From contig JABTUJ010000005.1 of NCBI GenBank assembly GCA_015075445.1, positions 124,001 through 188,000 on the forward strand: a stretch of 64,000 nt of DNA, in the 5' to 3' direction. The notes under the pieces were generated by a model. It had not been told where the DNA came from and made no database searches. It saw nothing but the letters and a program-made list of their open reading frames with translations. Positions 15,878 through 24,244 of this stretch are shown in pieces (within the stretch, counting starts at the first letter, position 1; every line of letters begins with the position of its first letter). Source of the stretch: Verrucomicrobiales bacterium (lineage in GTDB: Bacteria > Verrucomicrobiota > Verrucomicrobiia > Limisphaerales > J093). A program made the translations under genes and the position numbers.

Positions 15878-17344
15878 ATGTCCGTTCACCTCTCCAACGC
15901 TTCCCTGGCCGGAAATCCGCCCGAGAGCGCGCTTCTCGAGGCCCTGAGCGTTCGCCTCCTCCACGCCTCGGAACGGGAGCGCTTTGATGAGGAACTGACC
16001 CGCAAGCACTATCTGCGCAACGCCGACGCCGTGGGGCGCGTGTTGCGGTATGTCGCCGAATACCGCGGGCAGTGGGTGGCGCTCTTGGTCTTCAGTTCGC
16101 CGGCCTGGCACATCAAAGCGCGCGATCAGTGGCTGCAGTGGTCCCCGCGCCAGGTCAAGGAGCGGCGGCATCTGATCGCGCAGCAGGCGCGCTTTCTCGT
16201 GCTGGCCGCTCCGGGCCGCTGGCCCAATCTGGCCAGCCGGGTCCTGCAACGGGTGCAGGAGCGCTTGCCGCAGGATTGGCAGGAGCACTTTGGCTACCCG
16301 GTCCTGGTGGCCGAGACCTTCGTCGACCCCCAGCGCTTCCGCGGCACCTGTTACCACGCGGCGGGCTGGGAACAGTTGGGGCTCACGCAAGGTTATCAGC
16401 GGGACTGGCAGGACTTCTACACCGACACCCAACATCCCAAGCAACTGTGGGTCCGCGCCCTGGGCCCGGCGGCCCTCGAACAGGTCCGGGCCCCGGAACT
16501 GCCCCCCGCGCTGCGCGACCCGCAGGGGCCGCTGCCCCCGGCCTGTCCGGTACCCACCGATCACTTGGATTCGCTCTGGGAGTGCTTTTACCGGGGGCTG
16601 ACCGATCCCCGCGATCCGCGCGGGGTGCGCCACCTCCTGGCCACGCTCCTGACCCTGATCGCGTTGGCGGTGACGGCCGGGGCCCAGGGCGCGCATGCCA
16701 TCGGCCGATTCGCCCAAAGCCTGAGCCATCCCCAACGGCGCTGGCTGCACTGCCGGCCCCGCCAGGGCCGGCGGCGCGAATATGACGTCCCCTGCGAACG
16801 CACCTTCCGCCGCCTGCTCAAGCGGGTGGATCCCGAGGAACTCAAGCAGGCGCTCACCCGCTGGATGGCCGCCGAAGACCCCGAACCCCTGAGCGTCGTC
16901 CATGTGGACGGCAAGGTGGTGAAGAATGCGGCCCCGGCGCCGCCCCGTTCCCCCGCGCAACAGGCCGAGGCCGCCGCGCTGGCGCCCTCGGAGATCCCGC
17001 CCGAACTCCAGAAACCCAAAGCCGACAAGGCGCTGACCCTGGTGAACTTCCAGACCACCCACCAGCGCCTGGTCGATCAGGTGGCCGTGCCCAGCGACAC
17101 CAACGAAGAGGCCGCCGTAGCCGCGCACTTGCCCAAGATCGATCTGGCCGGAGTCTGTCTGACCGCCGATGCGGCGCACCTCACCAAGGCCAACTGTCGG
17201 CAACTGACCCAGCGCAACGGCGCGGACTTCTTCCTCTTCTTAAAGGGCAACCAGCCCACCGCGCTGGCCAAGGCCGAGCAACTCCTGCCCGGCGCCCTTC
17301 CCCCCTCAGGCCAGCACGTTGGAGAAGGCCCACGGACGCATTGA
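15878..17344 (+). CDS. DUF4338 (DruA-like) domain fused to ISAs1-type transposase, N-terminal part
   Basis: A 488-residue product with two parts. Residues ~20-205 form a DUF4338 domain as in Druantia protein DruA: RKHYLRNADAVGRVLRYVAE, PNLASRVLQRVQ and VLVAETFVDPQRFRGTCYH. Residues ~225-460 are an ISAs1/H-repeat transposase: DPRDPRGVRHLLATLLTLI, the first catalytic Asp in VVHVDGKVVKN and LFLKGNQPT. The frame stops at 17344. Deleting one C from the C6 run at 17300-17305 continues it into ASTLEKAHGRIDLRELW of the next fragment, so this is one gene split by a single base, either by error or by slippage at the run. Confidence 0.82.
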   Translation: MSVHLSNASLAGNPPESALLEALSVRLLHASERERFDEELTRKHYLRNADAVGRVLRYVAEYRGQWVALLVFSSPAWHIKARDQWLQWSPRQVKERRHLIAQQARFLVLAAPGRWPNLASRVLQRVQERLPQDWQEHFGYPVLVAETFVDPQRFRGTCYHAAGWEQLGLTQGYQRDWQDFYTDTQHPKQLWVRALGPAALEQVRAPELPPALRDPQGPLPPACPVPTDHLDSLWECFYRGLTDPRDPRGVRHLLATLLTLIALAVTAGAQGAHAIGRFAQSLSHPQRRWLHCRPRQGRRREYDVPCERTFRRLLKRVDPEELKQALTRWMAAEDPEPLSVVHVDGKVVKNAAPAPPRSPAQQAEAAALAPSEIPPELQKPKADKALTLVNFQTTHQRLVDQVAVPSDTNEEAAVAAHLPKIDLAGVCLTADAAHLTKANCRQLTQRNGADFFLFLKGNQPTALAKAEQLLPGALPPSGQHVGEGPRTH

Positions 17345-17792
17345 CTTGCGCGAACTCTGGTGCACGGCTACCGAGCCGCAGACCCTGGGCCTGGCCGGCG
17401 TGGCCCAGGTCGTCCGCGTGCGCTGCTACAGCCAGAGGGTGCGCCAAGGCCGCGTGGTCAAAGAGAGCGACGACGTCCGCTTTGCCGTGACCACCCAGGG
17501 CCCCACGGAGGCCGGACCGGAAGCGTTGCTGCAACGGGCACGCGACCATTGGAGCATCGAAAACGGCCAGCACTATCGGCGGGATCGTACCCAAGACGAG
17601 GATCGCTGTCCGGTGCACGAGACCCGCGCGGCGCGCAATCTCTCCCTGTTTCGCTCCTTGGCGATCTTCCTCTGCGAGCAACAAGCCCGCGGCCCCGGCG
17701 CGAAAATGTCGCTGCCCGACTTTACCGCCTCGGTGCACCGCCGGCCGGGGAGTCTGATCCGTCGCCTGACCCGACGCCGCGCGGAGGAATAG
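17319..17792 (+). CDS. ISAs1-type transposase, C-terminal part
   Basis: Continuation of the preceding transposase in the +1 frame, about 157 residues. It starts at EKAHGRIDLRELW, which in ISAs1 transposases follows the GNQPT segment directly. The last catalytic region is present as DHWSIENGQHYRRDRTQDED, then RAARNLSLFRSLAIFL and a basic tail. It is unlikely to be translated alone. With the frame restored, all regions of the catalytic domain are present, so the element may be active or recently active. Confidence 0.75.
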   Translation: MEKAHGRIDLRELWCTATEPQTLGLAGVAQVVRVRCYSQRVRQGRVVKESDDVRFAVTTQGPTEAGPEALLQRARDHWSIENGQHYRRDRTQDEDRCPVHETRAARNLSLFRSLAIFLCEQQARGPGAKMSLPDFTASVHRRPGSLIRRLTRRRAEE

Positions 17793-18329
17793 ACCCCGGG
17801 GCCCACCTCGCCACCGCAGGCGCTGCCCGCCGCAGCGTCGCGGCCTGGGCTTTGTCGCGTGCGCCTCCGGGGGCTTCGCGCAGGGCGGTCCGGAGCCGGC
17901 GATGGCCGTTCGGGTGCGGGAGAGGTGCCGGAGCGGGGGCCGCCGGGGATTTCGCCCTCCGCAAGATCTCTTCGGACCCCCAGTCTCGAATCGACTTTGT
18001 CACTAGCCCTGGCTACGCCGCAGGCTGGAGACCGTTTGTGTCCGCTGGAATCCTGGAACTTCCCTTGAGCTTTGGTCTTTGAGCTTTGGTCTTTGAGCTT
18101 TGAGCTTTGAGCTTTGAGCTTTGAGCTTTGGTCTTTGAGCTTTGGTCTTTGAGCTTTGAGCTTCCCCCTTGGTCCGCTGCTCCCCCAGGTTCACCCGGGC
18201 CATTGACGGGACGCCCTTCGTGCACTATTAAGTCAACCGTATGCAGTGCAGAAGTAAACTCGGAGAAACGCCACGCCGGTCCGCGCGCCCTTCGTCGCAG
18301 TTGAGGCCGGCGATCGCCCCGGACGCGCC
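17793..18329. other. Non-coding stretch downstream of the insertion sequence
   Basis: About 540 bases without a convincing gene. The first half may be the right flank of the insertion sequence. The only clear structure is the heptamer array at 18065-18162. The segment 18165-18329 should contain the promoter of the following gene, but none is obvious. Confidence 0.5.
18065..18162. repeat. Heptamer tandem repeat, 14 units of two alternating types
   Basis: Fourteen units of seven bases, each either TTGAGCT or TTGGTCT, with no break in register. Reading order with a = TTGAGCT and b = TTGGTCT is a b a b a a a a a b a b a a. The reverse complement gives AAAGCTC-like units, matching those in the array at 40019-40186. 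Confidence 0.92.
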
Positions 18330-18692
18330 ATGAGCCAATACATCGATGGTTTCGTGTTGCCGGTGCCGCGGGGCAAGCTCGAGGAGTACCGGCAGGTTGC
18401 CGAACGCGCCGCCGCCCTGTGGAAGGAACACGGTGCCCTGGAGTACCGCGAGTGTGTGGGGGACGACCTGCAGGTGGAAGGGATGGTGCCTTTTCCGCAA
18501 CTGGCCGGCTGCCGCCCCGAGGAGACGGTGGTCTTCGCCTGGGTGGTCTATGCCTCGAAAGAAGCCCGCGATGCGGCCAATGCCAAGATCATGGCGGATC
18601 CGCGGGTGAAGGAGCTGTGCGACCCGGCGGGACAGATCTTCGACTGCACGCGCATGGCCTACGGCGGCTTCCGCAGCCTGGTGCAGGCCTGA
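18330..18692 (+). CDS. DUF1428 (YbaA-like) family protein
   Basis: A 120-residue cytoplasmic protein of the DUF1428 family, a dimeric alpha/beta-barrel fold. Diagnostic segments are YIDGFVLPVPRGKLEEYR at the start, the central ECVGDDLQVEG and VVFAWVVYASKEARDAANAK, and a final DCTRMAYGGFRSLV. The biochemical role of the family is unknown. The length is normal. It lies 66 bases before the PhnB-like gene, with which it is probably co-transcribed; the pairing with a VOC-fold protein is common in stress or metabolism loci but says little about function. Confidence 0.9.
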   Translation: MSQYIDGFVLPVPRGKLEEYRQVAERAAALWKEHGALEYRECVGDDLQVEGMVPFPQLAGCRPEETVVFAWVVYASKEARDAANAKIMADPRVKELCDPAGQIFDCTRMAYGGFRSLVQA

Positions 18693-18758
18693 ACGGGTCG
18701 CGATCCCGTTTGTCTTTCCCACGCCCCTGCCTCCGAAACCTTGAACGTAACGAACCCT

Positions 18759-19226
18759 ATGACTGCGTCTCCCTCCGTCACCACCCCACCAACCGTCGTG
18801 CAACCCTACCTCTTCTTCGGCGGCCGCTGCGAAGAGGCGCTCACGTTCTATCAAAAGGCACTGGGCGCCACCGTGGACATGGTGATGCGCTTCCGGGAAA
18901 GCCCGGAGCCGCCCCCGCCGGGCGTGCTTCCTGCGGGTTTCGAGGACAAGGTCATGCACAGCAGTTTCCGGGTGGGCAGCACCTCGGTGATGGCGTCAGA
19001 CGGCTGCGATCCCGGCCTGAAGTTCGCCGGGTTTTCGCTGTCGCTGAGCGTGCCGACCGAGGCCGAGGCGGATCGCGCCTTTGCCGCGCTGGCGGACGGC
19101 GGCCAGGTGCAGATGCCGCTGGGGAAGACGTTCTGGACCTCGCGATTTGGGATGGTGACCGACCGTTTCGGCGTTGGCTGGATGGTGAGCGTGTACCCGG
19201 ACGGGGAGACCCCGCCGACGAAGTAG
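18759..19226 (+). CDS. PhnB-like VOC superfamily protein
   Basis: A 155-residue protein of the glyoxalase/VOC fold, PhnB or 3-demethylubiquinone-methyltransferase-like subgroup. It shows VVQPYLFFGGRCEEALTFYQ, MHSSFRVGSTSVMASDG and the closing TSRFGMVTDRFGVGWMVS. ATG at 18759 was preferred to a TTG 18 bases upstream because it gives the usual short leader. Members of this subgroup often lack the full metal site, and the substrate is unknown. Confidence 0.88.
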   Translation: MTASPSVTTPPTVVQPYLFFGGRCEEALTFYQKALGATVDMVMRFRESPEPPPPGVLPAGFEDKVMHSSFRVGSTSVMASDGCDPGLKFAGFSLSLSVPTEAEADRAFAALADGGQVQMPLGKTFWTSRFGMVTDRFGVGWMVSVYPDGETPPTK

Positions 19227-19293
19227 AGGGGCGCGGTGCGTTGGGGCCCGGGACGGGCTGGACAACCGGGGGTGAGCGCGTACAAACACCGGC

Positions 19294-20279
19294 ATGGCTA
19301 CTTCTCGGGAGAGGCACGTGGGGTCGCGCGTGGCGTGGCGACGACGTTGGCGGGGGTTGACCGCGACGCTGGGATTCCTTGGCCTGGTGGTAATCACCGG
19401 TGCGGTTGCGGCGGAGGAACGCTTTGAAAACCTGGCGCCGAAGCGATTGCTGCCCGAGGGCAGCGGGCTGGCTGCCAGGGTCACCGGTGACGCCGGGTTG
19501 AGCGGTCATCCGGACGTGATTTTCGCCGACGATTTCGAGGCGGGCGCGCTGGGTGAGGGTTGGGATGAGGCTGGCAACAAGGAGGCCAGGTGCTCAGGCT
19601 GGCGCCGCCGGATTGACGGGCCTGGGGCAGCGCAGCCTGCGGGTCGAGGGCGCATCTGGGCCGCGACACCGGCGGGGACTGACGAAGTGGTCTCGCGCCG
19701 GTGGACCGCGTCTACATCCGGTTCTACACGCGCTTTGACGCGGCCTGCGACTCTCCCCACCGTGGGGGCCCGGGCGCGCCCGGGGGGCGCGGGGGGGGGG
19801 GGGGGGGGGGCGGGGGTGGGGGCGGCGGGGGGGTGACGCCGGCGGGGGACGAGCGGTTCTCGACGGCGATCGAGCCGTGGGGGGACTGGGGGCGCAATCC
19901 GCCGCCGGGCCGGTGGAACTTCTACAGCTACTGGCACGAGATGCTGCCGGCGCGGGACGGCAAGTACTGGGGCAACTCGTTCGCGGTGCCCGAGGCGCCG
20001 GTGATCCCGCGGGACCGGTGGATGGCGGTCGAGTTCATGCTTGGGGAGAACACGCCGGGGGAACCGGATGGCGAACAAGCCTTCTGGATTGACGGCCGGC
20101 TGACCGGCCACTGGCGGGGGATCAACTGGCGCCGGAGCGAGGGGTTACGGGCCAACGCGCTGACGCTGGAGAGCTACATCACGGATCGGTGGACGAAGAA
20201 CCCGGTGAACGTGGTGTGGTTTGACAACGTGGTGATTGCCCGCCGCTACATTGGTCCGACCCGAGGGGTCAGCCCTTAA
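19294..20279 (+). pseudogene. Exported lectin-like protein gene broken by frameshifts
   Basis: One gene spread over three frames. The first part has a signal peptide (LTATLGFLGLVVITGAVAAE) and DVIFADDFEAGALGEGWDE; the middle part LTGLGQRSLRVEGASG; the last part VDRVYIRFYTRFD, then NFYSYWHEML, FWIDGRLTGHWRGINW and VWFDNVVIARRYIG, as in LamG/concanavalin-like exported proteins of this phylum. Each change of frame (near 19600 and 19680) needs one extra base to be removed. A G-rich tract at 19780-19840 interrupts the last part. Sequence error is as likely as true decay. Confidence 0.6.
19780..19838. repeat. Low-complexity poly-G tract inside the broken gene
   Basis: A G-run of about 18 bases at roughly 19793-19810, followed by more G-rich sequence, encodes a run of glycines in a place where the family would have ordinary sequence. 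Homopolymers of this size are extremely unusual and hard to sequence correctly. Confidence 0.7.
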
Positions 20280-20287
20280 TTTAATAC

Positions 20288-20686
20288 TTAGCGACGCGCG
20301 GGCAGGGGGTTGGTGGCGAAGGCGTACTCGGCGACCACTTCGCCGGCGAGGAGGTGGCGTTGGATGATCTGCTCGAGGACGGCCGGGGTGCAGGAGTGAT
20401 ACCAGATCCCTTCGGGATACACGACCGCGATGGGGCCGCGGACACAGACCCGCAGACAGTTGGCCTTGGTCCGGTAAACGAGCGGGTGCGGCCCCACCAG
20501 CCCCAGTTCGCTGAGGCGTTGCTTTAGGAATGCCCAGGCCTCGAGCCCGGCGTCCCTCGCGCAACAGCGCGGCTCCGTCTGGTCTGCGCAGAGGAAGATG
20601 TGGCGGCGATAGTGCTCGAGGCCCAGCGGCGCGGCGGCGCGGGCGAGCTCGGACCGGATCGGGTCGTCGGTGTCGGGCGGGGTCAA
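20288..20686 (-). CDS. [2Fe-2S] ferredoxin-like protein coupled to the helicase
   Basis: A 132-residue protein of the thioredoxin-like [2Fe-2S] ferredoxin type. Probable cluster ligands are in [14 protein letters not shown] (about residues 29-42) and in the later [11 protein letters not shown], the C-x3-C pair of the fold, followed by [20 protein letters not shown] at 20686 was chosen because it overlaps the helicase stop as TTGA, which couples the two genes. The partner of the electron transfer is unknown; the genomic link to a helicase with its own cysteine motif is notable. Confidence 0.8.
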   Translation of the reverse strand: MTPPDTDDPIRSELARAAAPLGLEHYRRHIFLCADQTEPRCCARDAGLEAWAFLKQRLSELGLVGPHPLVYRTKANCLRVCVRGPIAVVYPEGIWYHSCTPAVLEQIIQRHLLAGEVVAEYAFATNPLPARR

Positions 20687-23220
20687 TGGCGTCGAAGCAG
20701 GAGTTGATGGTCCACGCGGCGTTGCTGGGTGTATTCGAGCGGGGGCAGGTCGGTGAGCGTGGGGGACTCGGTCTCCTGCAGCATGTCGCGGGCGCGCTCC
20801 TGCAACTCGGTCCAGCGGGGCCAGTCCAGGGCCGGGGCATGGGCCACGCGTCGCAGGAGGCTGCGCCACTCGATGAGGGCGCGGTCCAGGTCGCCGGGGC
20901 CGACGAGGTCGGTGACGAGGGTGTGGCGCAGTTCGGGGCGCTGGTGGGCAGTGGCCACCACGAGCTCGGCGCCGGCGCCGTACTTGGGCGGCAGACCGTT
21001 TTCGAGGTAGCCGGGGATGGATTGTAGTCCGTAGGCGCGGTGGCAGGCGAGTGCCAGCCGGCCGGCCCAGCGATTGTCGTCGCCGGCGAAGCGGAAGCCG
21101 GCGTCGAGGTTGGCGAGCTCGTAGACCATTTCGTCGAGGGGATACGATTCCTCCTCGAGGCCGGCGGCGATGGCCAGGCCGTCGCCTTGGGCGAAGAAGC
21201 TGACGATCCGGCCGCGGCGGGTGGGTACGCCGCGGGCATCGACCAGGCCCAGCCGGCGCCAGAGCATCGCGGTCCCCGTGCCGGTGGGCAGTGCGCGGCA
21301 GATTTCCACCAGTTCGCAACGGGCGCAATCGGCCGGAAACACTTCGCGTTCGCGCGGACGCCAGAGCGCCTGGCCCAGGGAATCCACGGGCACGCGCACC
21401 GTGAGGTCGGCGAGACTGACCTGGGCGTTGATCTTTTCCGGCGTCTCGACGATGCGCACGACGGGGGTGTGGCGTTGGGCAAGACCCTGCTCGACGAGCG
21501 GGCGGATGCGCTCGCGCCATTGTTCGAGGGTGGTGTGCCGGCCGTGCCAGTTGATCATGCGCCTCACCCACTTGACCAGGAGGACACGGTCGCCCGCGAT
21601 GCGGTCGGCGACGGTGAAGGTGCGGCCGTAAACGGGGAGTCCGTCGCGTTCCTCGAGCACGCAGAGCTGGCCGAGCCCGACCTTCTCGAGGGCGGCGGGT
21701 TCGCTGAGGGCGGGGCGCAACCGGTCACCGCCCGCGGTGTCAGGCAACCAGACCTCGCGCAAGGGCCGGCTTTGTGTGGCGGGGAAACGTTCCCAATCGC
21801 CGCGGCTGTTGGCCATCTCGCGGAGGCGTTGGCGGACGTGACGCGCGCGTTCGGCGTCGGTCTTGAGGCCGCAGGGGGTGTGGGGGTGCTGGAGGGACTC
21901 CTCGACGCCGAGCAGGATGGGTTTGCTGGTGAAGAGGCGTTCCTGAATCTGGACGGCCTCGGTGAAGGGATCGCGTCCCTGTTCGGCGGCGGCGGTCATG
22001 AGCCCGAGGAGGGCGCCCCAATCGACCATGCCGTTGCGGGCGAGGTGGCGCGGATGGGCGTCGAGGAGGCGGAGTTCATTGGCGGTGACCAGGGCATAGC
22101 CGATCTCGTCGATGCCGCGGCGGCCTGCGCGGCCGAACATCTGGAGGATCTCGTCGGCTCGCAGGGGCTGCTCGGCCTGGTCGCGACGGTACGAATCGCC
22201 GGCGAGAGCGACGCTGCGGAGGGAGAAGTTGATGCCGGCGGCGAGGCCCATGGTGGCGACGACGACCCGGAGTTGGCCGGCCTTGGCGAGGGGTTCGACG
22301 ACGCCGGCGCGGGCGCCGTAGCTGAGGCCGCTGTGGTGATAGGCGATCCGGGATTTGAGCAGGCGCGCGAGGCGGTCGCCGACGAGCGCCTTCTGGGCGG
22401 GCGAGAGCGTGAGCGGGTGGGGATTGGGGAGCTGGCGGGCGAGGTCCTCGGCCAGTTCCTCGGCGGCCAGGCGGCGGGGGGCGAAGACGAGGAGGGGGCC
22501 GAGGTTTTCGGCCAGGGCCTTGGCAGCCAGCCGGGGCCAGTAGCCGCGGACTTCGGCCGGGACGTAATAGCTGAGCTGCTGGGCGTAGACTTCCTCGAGC
22601 GGCACCGGCCGGTCGTCGTCGCGGACCAGGACGGCGTCGCGGCCGAGGCGGCGGAGCCATTTCACGACGTCCTGCGGGTTGCCGACGCTGCCGCTGAGGA
22701 GGAGGAGTTGGGTGCGGGTGGGGGCGAGGGCGATGGCCAATTCGTAGTTCAGGCCACGGTCGAGGTCGCCGATCATCTGGTATTCGTCGACGACGAGCAG
22801 GCGCGGGCCGTCGCCCTGGAGGAGCCGGTGCTTCTGGGTCTCGAGGGTGGCGACAAGGATGGGGGCGTGGAGGTTCTCGGCGAGGTCGCCGGTAGCGATG
22901 CCGACGTTCCAGCCGCGGGCGCGCCATTCGGCGAGTTTGTCGTTGGCGAGGGCGCGGGTAGGGACGGTGTAGATGGCCTGGCCGCGGGGTCGGCCCTGGT
23001 TGGACCAGAGCTCGAAGATGAGGGTTTTGCCGGCGCCCGTGGGGGCATGGACGACGACGTCCTGTCCGGCCCGCAACGCGCTGACGGCCTGCTGCTGCCA
23101 GAGATCGGGCAACAGGACCTGCTGGAGGGAAGGGGTCGCGTCCAGCGCATCAGCGAGCGTCTGCACGGGCCCAAGGTAGCGCGAAAGCGCGGGACGGAAA
23201 GGGCGAAGGGCGGAGGCCAA
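20683..23220 (-). CDS. Ski2-like DEAD/DEAH-box helicase
   Basis: An 845-residue superfamily 2 helicase. Motifs in order: Q-motif region [10 protein letters not shown], Walker A APTGAGKT (residues 59-66), [10 protein letters not shown], motif II VVDEYQ (a DEYQ box instead of DEAD/DEVH), GSVGN (motif III), GLAAGINF and motif [13 protein letters not shown] long C-terminal part includes [11 protein letters not shown], three clustered cysteines that could hold a metal or Fe-S cluster. Ski2-like helicases act on structured RNA or on stalled DNA forks; which applies here cannot be told. It is translationally coupled to the ferredoxin-like gene. Confidence 0.9.
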   Translation of the reverse strand: MASALRPFRPALSRYLGPVQTLADALDATPSLQQVLLPDLWQQQAVSALRAGQDVVVHAPTGAGKTLIFELWSNQGRPRGQAIYTVPTRALANDKLAEWRARGWNVGIATGDLAENLHAPILVATLETQKHRLLQGDGPRLLVVDEYQMIGDLDRGLNYELAIALAPTRTQLLLLSGSVGNPQDVVKWLRRLGRDAVLVRDDDRPVPLEEVYAQQLSYYVPAEVRGYWPRLAAKALAENLGPLLVFAPRRLAAEELAEDLARQLPNPHPLTLSPAQKALVGDRLARLLKSRIAYHHSGLSYGARAGVVEPLAKAGQLRVVVATMGLAAGINFSLRSVALAGDSYRRDQAEQPLRADEILQMFGRAGRRGIDEIGYALVTANELRLLDAHPRHLARNGMVDWGALLGLMTAAAEQGRDPFTEAVQIQERLFTSKPILLGVEESLQHPHTPCGLKTDAERARHVRQRLREMANSRGDWERFPATQSRPLREVWLPDTAGGDRLRPALSEPAALEKVGLGQLCVLEERDGLPVYGRTFTVADRIAGDRVLLVKWVRRMINWHGRHTTLEQWRERIRPLVEQGLAQRHTPVVRIVETPEKINAQVSLADLTVRVPVDSLGQALWRPREREVFPADCARCELVEICRALPTGTGTAMLWRRLGLVDARGVPTRRGRIVSFFAQGDGLAIAAGLEEESYPLDEMVYELANLDAGFRFAGDDNRWAGRLALACHRAYGLQSIPGYLENGLPPKYGAGAELVVATAHQRPELRHTLVTDLVGPGDLDRALIEWRSLLRRVAHAPALDWPRWTELQERARDMLQETESPTLTDLPPLEYTQQRRVDHQLLLRRH

Positions 23221-23231
23221 GTCCGAAGGAG

Positions 23232-23287
23232 GAAGGGCGAAGTTCGAAGGGCGAAGGGCGAAGGGCGAAGGGCGAAGGGCGAAGGGG
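23232..23287. repeat. Heptamer tandem repeat, 8 units of GAAGGGC type
   Basis: Eight units, mostly GAAGGGC with one GAAGTTC and a last GAAGGGG, between the PIN toxin end and the helicase start. The units match the first part of the array at 40019-40186. Confidence 0.9.
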
Positions 23288-23299
23288 GAAGGGTGGAGT

Positions 23300-23704
23300 T
23301 CAGGGCTGGCTCGTCGCCCAGAGCATGGGCACGGCGGCCCACCGACGGATCCGCGTGTCGTCGCTGACCAGGCGCAAGCCGTGCACCAAGGCCGTGGCCA
23401 CGATGAGTTGGTCGGCGGGATCCTTGTGAAACCCCGCGGCCTGAAGGGTGGTGACCCGAGCCGCGATGGCCGGCGTGATGGGGAGCACCGTGAGTTCTGG
23501 CGTCAGGGCCAGACGGAAGAACTCGTCGAGTGGCACGGTGAGCTGCAGCCGCCCCAACTCGATCAACTTCGCCGCTTCCCAGAGCGAGATGTCTGCGAGC
23601 GCAAGGGTATCGGCGTGGGCAGTCAACGTCCGGTCCACCAGCGCCGGCAGCCGTTCGCCGCACGCTCGCTGGATCCACGCGTGGGTGTCGAGGAGATGGG
23701 TCAC
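23300..23704 (-). CDS. PIN-domain toxin (VapC type)
   Basis: A 134-residue PIN-domain ribonuclease-like toxin. Acidic catalytic residues are present in LLDTHAWI, in DISLWEAAKLIELG and in HKDPADQLIVATA. The GTG start at 23704 overlaps the stop of the upstream antitoxin as GTGA, the usual order antitoxin-toxin with coupling. VapC toxins cleave tRNA or rRNA and are inhibited by the antitoxin. A longer in-frame start would add unrelated residues antisense to nothing known, so the short start is preferred. Confidence 0.88.
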   Translation of the reverse strand: MTHLLDTHAWIQRACGERLPALVDRTLTAHADTLALADISLWEAAKLIELGRLQLTVPLDEFFRLALTPELTVLPITPAIAARVTTLQAAGFHKDPADQLIVATALVHGLRLVSDDTRIRRWAAVPMLWATSQP

Positions 23705-23910
23705 GCGGAGGCCTCCCAATCGAGGCCCGTGCTGTGGAGGTCGCCGGTGATCTTGACCTTGTCTTTCAGCGCGCCCTGCCACGTCTTGGGCTGGACCCGC
23801 TGGAAGACAAACTCCTGGCTGCCGGACTTCACATAGACGGGTTCCCCGGCAGCGGCGGCTTCCCGGATGCGGGCGAAATCCCGCTGGAACTCGCGAGAGG
23901 TCACATTCAT
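23701..23910 (-). CDS. Phd/YefM-like antitoxin of the PIN toxin
   Basis: A 69-residue protein with the N-terminal DNA-binding pattern of Phd/YefM-type antitoxins (MNVTSREFQRDFARIREAAA, then EPVYVKSGSQEFVF). The C-terminal tail would neutralise the PIN toxin encoded immediately downstream. ATG at 23910 is preferred because a perfect inverted repeat lies directly in front of it, consistent with autoregulation by the antitoxin or the complex. Confidence 0.8.
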   Translation of the reverse strand: MNVTSREFQRDFARIREAAAAGEPVYVKSGSQEFVFQRVQPKTWQGALKDKVKITGDLHSTGLDWEASA

Positions 23911-23912
23911 GC

Positions 23913-23927
23913 CTGACAACGTGTCAG
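23913..23927. promoter_or_regulatory. Putative operator of the toxin-antitoxin pair
   Basis: Perfect inverted repeat CTGACA-ACG-TGTCAG two bases upstream of the antitoxin start codon. The position and symmetry fit an autoregulatory operator bound by a dimeric antitoxin. A related half-site TGAGTGTCA follows at 23936-23944. Confidence 0.55.
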
Positions 23928-23985
23928 ACAGTCCCCTGAGTGTCAATCTCCCCACCGGGCCCGGCCAAGCACCAGGGTATTCCCT

Positions 23986-24093
23986 TCAGCGGCGTGGCCG
24001 CGAAACCGATAGGCCGGCGAGCCCAGCCCCCCAGAGCAGCAGGAGCGAGGGCGAAGGCTCCGGCACGAGGCAGAAGCTTGTATCTGTTGCCCG
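23986..24093 (-). pseudogene. C-terminal remnant of a PEP-CTERM protein gene
   Basis: The last ~35 codons of a gene read SFCLVPEPSPSLLLLWGAG and end in SVSRPRR before a stop: a VPEP motif, a hydrophobic helix and an Arg-rich end, which is the PEP-CTERM sorting signal recognised by exosortase. The remainder of the gene is missing; the retroelement copy at 24094-25594 begins exactly upstream. Only the sorting tail is left, so it is non-functional. Confidence 0.65.
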
Positions 24094-24195
24094 GTAGAGT
24101 AGAGAGGAAAGCACGGGATAAAGGTCCGAGGACCAATGACCGCCGCTCCCTCTCCCTCGTCGAACCGGACATGAGATTTCCCATCTGGCTCTCGC
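24094..24195 (-). ncRNA. Group II intron domain V-VI-like 3' end, copy 1
   Basis: A domain V-like hairpin at about 24162-24191 (GAGCCAGATGGG...CATGTCCGGTTC on the minus strand) is followed by a GGGAGAG...CTCTCT stem with a bulged A near the 3' end, as in domain VI. It has lost a few bases against copy 2, including in domain V. Confidence 0.55.
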
Positions 24196-24244
24196 CGAGT
24201 CGTCTTCTTCAGAACGCATCTACAAGCGAACCAGTCCCAGACGT

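Larger units (their letters stand above)
15878..17792 (+). mobile_element. Insertion sequence encoding a DruA-like/ISAs1 fusion transposase
   Basis: Span of an IS-like coding unit in two frames. Terminal inverted repeats and a target duplication were searched for by eye and not found with confidence. A 12-base direct match GGCTACGCCGCA occurs outside both ends (15772-15783 and 18011-18022), but it may simply be a dispersed repeat. Single-base loss in the C6 run at 17300-17305 would fuse both frames. Confidence 0.7.

Noticed and set aside
15772..18022. Target-site duplication of the insertion sequence (GGCTACGCCGCA on both sides)
   Set aside because: The matches are about 100 and 220 bases from the coding ends and no inverted repeats border them; a dispersed repeat is more likely.
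18065..18162. CRISPR-like appearance of the repeat array
   Set aside because: Units are 7 bases with no spacers and no cas genes nearby; it is a simple tandem repeat.
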